Assembly (NCBI GenBank): GCA_947470005.1
Contig: CANISA010000032.1
Location: forward strand, 1 to 10,523
Direction of reading: 5' to 3'
Origin: Legionellaceae bacterium
GTDB taxonomy: Bacteria > Pseudomonadota > Gammaproteobacteria > Legionellales > Legionellaceae
DNA: 10,523 nucleotides
Shown here: positions 7,919 through 10,523 of the stretch, in pieces
How the letters are laid out: every line of letters begins with the position of its first letter
Numbering within the stretch: the first letter of the stretch is position 1
Translations under genes and position numbers: made by a program
Notes under the pieces: generated by a model
What the model was told of the DNA's origin: nothing
Seen by the model: only the letters and a program-made list of their open reading frames with translations
Databases searched by the model: none

Positions 7919-7969
7919 ACATAGAGGTAGCTATTCAGAATGGTTACACAAAGACTACATAGAGGAAGC
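7919..7969 (+). repeat. Duplicated Shine-Dalgarno region ahead of ftsQ
   Basis: ACATAGAGGTAGC (7919-7931) and ACATAGAGGAAGC (7957-7969) match at 12 of 13 bases, 38 bp apart. Each carries AGAGG at a fitting distance before an in-frame ATG, at 7940 and 7976. The second start gives the FtsQ-like N-terminus. The first adds 12 residues whose two Arg codons are both AGA, and looks like leader rather than native FtsQ. Confidence 0.7.
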
Positions 7970-7975
7970 ACGTGC

Positions 7976-8698
7976 ATGGTGGCGAAGACAGGGCGGTTGC
8001 GTTTTTTTAGTGTGTTAATGTTTTTGGTTGCTTGTATGATCATGTTAGCCGGGCGCTTGCTTTATATGGTGTTGGCGGACGCGGTTCATTTTCCCATTAA
8101 TACGGTTAAAATTTCGGCGAGTTATCAACATATTACACGACAACAATTAGAATCAGTGCTCTCTACGCATTTGAGTGATGGTTTTTTTGCGTTGTCTACC
8201 ACCGCGCTGCGACAGGATCTGCTGGCACTGCCGTGGAGCCAGGACGTTGATGTTGAGCGTGTATGGCCTGATACGGTGAATATCACGCTGGTTGAGAAAG
8301 TCCCTGTTGCGGTTTGGAATGGCGAGTTGATGACGGAAGAGGGGGTTTTATTTCATCCAGGAAAAGAGACGGATGCGGCGATGGGCTTGCCGCAACTCAC
8401 GGGACCGGCACGTCAACAACAAGACGTCTTACAAATTTATGAAAAATTGAGTAAGCTATTGTCAATGTATGGGTTAAGTGCTGGCTCGTTGCAGCTGAGA
8501 GAAAATCAGGCCTGGGAGCTTTCATTGACGAATGGGATTTTATTACGTCTAGGTAAGCGCGATCTTGAGTCGCGGGTACGCCGCTTTTGCAGGGCTTATC
8601 CCGCAGTCTTTGCAGATAAACCAGAACAGCTGTCGAGTGTTGATTTACGTTATGCACGGGGCATGGCCGTGCAATGGAAACAACCAACGGGAAGATAA
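7976..8698 (+). CDS. ftsQ: Cell division protein FtsQ
   Basis: FtsQ is a bitopic inner-membrane protein that links early and late divisome parts and binds FtsB and FtsL in the periplasm. From the ATG at 7976 it has 240 residues (E. coli 276, with a longer cytoplasmic tail). It shows a short basic N-terminus, one membrane span at about 10-33, a POTRA domain at about 40-109 with the conserved LPW and ERVWPDTVNITLVEKVPVA pattern, and a beta domain ending SVDLRYARGMAVQW (221-234). The start was chosen for AGAGGA at 7961-7966 and fit to the family; an ATG at 7940 with its own ribosome site is a real alternative and gives 252 residues. Its stop shares one base with the ftsA start (TAATG). Confidence 0.94.
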   Translation: MVAKTGRLRFFSVLMFLVACMIMLAGRLLYMVLADAVHFPINTVKISASYQHITRQQLESVLSTHLSDGFFALSTTALRQDLLALPWSQDVDVERVWPDTVNITLVEKVPVAVWNGELMTEEGVLFHPGKETDAAMGLPQLTGPARQQQDVLQIYEKLSKLLSMYGLSAGSLQLRENQAWELSLTNGILLRLGKRDLESRVRRFCRAYPAVFADKPEQLSSVDLRYARGMAVQWKQPTGR

Positions 8699-9936
8699 TG
8701 GCAAAAAAAACGGAAAAAAATATTATAACGGGGTTGGACATTGGGACCTCAAAAATTGTCGCCCTCGTTGGAGAAGTGACGCCCGCGGGGACGCTGGAAA
8801 TCATCGGCATGGGGTGTCATCCGTCGCGTGGTTTAAAGCGGGGGGTGGTGGTTGATATTGAAGCCACCGTGCAATCGATTCAGCGCGCCGTGCAAGAAGC
8901 CGAATTGATGGCCGGTTGCGAAGTTCGATCGGTTTACACCGGCATTGCGGGCAGCCATATTCGAAGTTTAAATTCGCACGGCATCGTGGCGATTCGTGAT
9001 CAGGAAGTCTCGCCGGCAGATGTTGAGCGTGTGTTGGACGCAGCGAAAGCCGTGGTTATTCCTGCTGATCAGAAAATCCTGCACGTGTTACCGCAGGAAT
9101 TTATGATTGATAATCAAGGCAACATTCGAGAGCCGATTGGCATGGCGGGTGTTCGGCTTGAAGCGCGTGTTCACATAGTGACGGGGGCGGTGAGTGCTGC
9201 ACAAAATATTGCAAAATGTGTGCGACGTTGTGGTCTTGAAGTCAATGACATTATTCTTGAGCAATTGGCCTCCAGTCACGCCGTCTTGACGCAAGATGAA
9301 AAAGATTTAGGCGTTTGTTTGATTGATATCGGCGGCGGCACGACGGATATCGCCATTTTTTCAGATGGGGCTATTCAGTACACGGCCGTTATTCCTATCG
9401 CCGGCGATCACGTCACCAATGACATTGCCATGGCGTTGCGAACCCCAACAAAAGCCGCAGAAGCCATCAAGCTGCAACATGGATATGCCATCCCAGAGCT
9501 TGCCAGTGCGGGCGAGATGATTGATGTCTCCAGTGTGAGTGATAGGCCAGGCCGAAAAATTTCGGTGAGGGCGTTGGCTGATGTGGTCTCTGCGCGTTAT
9601 GAAGAGCTTTTTTCATTGGTTCGACACGAGTTGCGCCGAAGTGGTCTTGACGAGGTGTTGGCGGCGGGGATGGTTATCACCGGCGGCGCGTCCTCCATTC
9701 ATGGTGCTATCGAACTGGCTGAAATGAGTTTTGAAATGCCTGTGCGCCTAGGTTTTGTGCCGTCGCTTCCAGGTTTGCCTGATGCAATGACGGGGCCCGC
9801 TTGGGCGACTGCTGTCGGCTTATTGCTGCATGGCTTTCAACAACAATACGAAGGAGGGTATAATGCCCCCTTATTGGGCCGGAGCGCGAGCGGGGTCTGG
9901 ACACGAATGAGGCAATGGTTTAATGGGAATTTTTAA
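8698..9936 (+). CDS. ftsA: Cell division protein FtsA
   Basis: FtsA is an actin-like ATPase that anchors FtsZ filaments to the inner membrane and recruits later division proteins. The ATG at 8698 overlaps the ftsQ stop by one base and has GGGAAG at 8689-8694. The 412-residue product is close to E. coli FtsA (420). Phosphate-binding motifs are GLDIGTSK (12-19) and LIDIGGGTTDIAIF (208-221); VITGG (336-340) is the adenosine motif. The FtsA-specific 1C domain lies at about 85-165, with PQEFMID at 122-128. The last residues, GVWTRMRQWFNGNF (399-412), form the amphipathic membrane-targeting helix, separated by a flexible linker. The first eight codons contain A-tracts of eight and seven bases. Together with ftsQ and ftsZ it forms the usual division block. 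Confidence 0.97.
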   Translation: MAKKTEKNIITGLDIGTSKIVALVGEVTPAGTLEIIGMGCHPSRGLKRGVVVDIEATVQSIQRAVQEAELMAGCEVRSVYTGIAGSHIRSLNSHGIVAIRDQEVSPADVERVLDAAKAVVIPADQKILHVLPQEFMIDNQGNIREPIGMAGVRLEARVHIVTGAVSAAQNIAKCVRRCGLEVNDIILEQLASSHAVLTQDEKDLGVCLIDIGGGTTDIAIFSDGAIQYTAVIPIAGDHVTNDIAMALRTPTKAAEAIKLQHGYAIPELASAGEMIDVSSVSDRPGRKISVRALADVVSARYEELFSLVRHELRRSGLDEVLAAGMVITGGASSIHGAIELAEMSFEMPVRLGFVPSLPGLPDAMTGPAWATAVGLLLHGFQQQYEGGYNAPLLGRSASGVWTRMRQWFNGNF

Positions 9937-9948
9937 ATTCCAGTTTAG

Positions 9949-9971
9949 CGTTAACTGAACTGAACCTAACG
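9949..9971. repeat. Small repeats in the ftsA-ftsZ gap
   Basis: The 55-nt gap holds AACTG twice in tandem (9953-9962) followed by AACC, flanked by the short inverted pair CGTTA (9949-9953) and TAACG (9967-9971). The possible stem is only 5 bp with a 13-nt loop. It may be a weak hairpin in the ftsZ leader or mean nothing; no clear promoter is seen here. Confidence 0.4.
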
Positions 9972-9991
9972 TCACCGAGAGAGGGATAGTC

Positions 9992-10523
9992 ATGTTTGAA
10001 CAAATCGAGAATCAGCCAGACAATGCTGTCATTATAGTTATTGGTGTCGGTGGGGGTGGTGGCAACGCGGTGGAGCACATGGTTGCTGAACACATTGATG
10101 GGGTTAAGTTTATTTGTGCAAACACCGATGCCCAGGCCCTGCGAAATTCCAGTGCTGAAATTTTGATTCAACTGGGCGATGAGCTGACCAAAGGGCTAGG
10201 CGCAGGAGCTAACCCACAAGTCGGTCGAGAAGCCGCAGAAGAAGACAGAGAGCGAATTAAACAGGTATTGCAAGGTGCGGACATGGTCTTTATCACCGCG
10301 GGCATGGGTGGAGGCACGGGGACGGGAGCGGCCCCGGTGGTGGCTGCCGTGGCGAAAGAGTTAGGGATTTTGACCGTTGCGGTCGTCACCAAGCCTTTTT
10401 CGTTTGAAGGCAAGCAGCGTGCATTGGCGGCGGAGGAAGGGATTCAACGCTTGGCTGAGCAGGTGGACTCGTTGATTACGATTCCTAATAATAAATTACT
10501 CAGTGTGCTCGGTAAAAATATCA
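9992..10523 (+). CDS. ftsZ: Cell division GTPase FtsZ, 5' part
   Basis: FtsZ is the tubulin-like GTPase that polymerises into the ring marking the division site. The ATG at 9992 is preceded by AGGGA at 9982-9986. The window ends after 177 complete codons of the usual ~380-400, so the rest of the GTPase domain, the linker and the C-terminal peptide that binds FtsA are unseen. The visible part has the glycine loop GVGGGGGNAV (18-27), NTD at 44-46, the tubulin signature GGGTGTG (106-112), the TKPFSFEG segment (133-140) and the DSLITIPNNKLL motif (159-170). All fit an active GTPase. It follows ftsA after 55 nt, in the canonical order. Confidence 0.97.
   Translation, partial: MFEQIENQPDNAVIIVIGVGGGGGNAVEHMVAEHIDGVKFICANTDAQALRNSSAEILIQLGDELTKGLGAGANPQVGREAAEEDRERIKQVLQGADMVFITAGMGGGTGTGAAPVVAAVAKELGILTVAVVTKPFSFEGKQRALAAEEGIQRLAEQVDSLITIPNNKLLSVLGKNI

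Noticed and set aside
6517..7975. Insertion sequence or phage element carrying the unknown gene
   Set aside because: No transposase or integrase gene, no terminal inverted repeats and no convincing target-site duplication at the two junctions.

Overview
The window is a stretch of the chromosomal division and cell-wall (dcw) cluster of a Gram-negative bacterium. Every recognisable gene is on the + strand. The order is mraY (3' half), murD, ftsW, murC, murB, ddl, an unrecognised 441-residue gene, ftsQ, ftsA, ftsZ (5' third). FtsQ and FtsA sequences are close to the enterobacterial type. The order murC-murB-ddl-ftsQ-ftsA-ftsZ is that of many non-enteric Gammaproteobacteria, including Legionella relatives, so a gammaproteobacterium outside the enterics is the best reading. 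The family cannot be fixed from this sequence alone. Base composition looks balanced to slightly GC-rich by eye.

Positions 1-6516 hold the cytoplasmic and membrane steps of peptidoglycan precursor synthesis. MraY makes lipid I, MurC, MurB and MurD build the UDP-MurNAc peptide, Ddl supplies D-Ala-D-Ala, and FtsW polymerises septal glycan. The genes are tightly packed: 23 nt, a 4-nt overlap, 12 nt, a 4-nt overlap and an 8-nt overlap. Translational coupling is therefore likely. murG, which normally sits between ftsW and murC, is absent: only 12 nt separate those two genes.

Positions 6517-7975 are the accessory part. An unfamiliar gene, with its own promoter-like site and a perfect 8+8 bp palindrome over the -10 box, lies between ddl and ftsQ. 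Its product has an Ala/Lys/Glu-rich helical N-terminal region of about 270 residues, a hydrophobic Ala/Gly-rich stretch of about 115 residues, and a short polar tail. I do not recognise its family. It is the most likely new biology in the window. No terminator is visible after it, so its promoter could also feed ftsQ, ftsA and ftsZ.

Positions 7976-10523 carry the divisome genes ftsQ (bitopic scaffold), ftsA (actin-like membrane tether) and the start of ftsZ (tubulin-like ring GTPase). ftsQ and ftsA overlap by one base. A 55-nt gap with small repeats precedes ftsZ. There are no RNA genes, insertion sequences, CRISPR arrays or origins that I can support. The only gaps between genes are short (12-71 nt).
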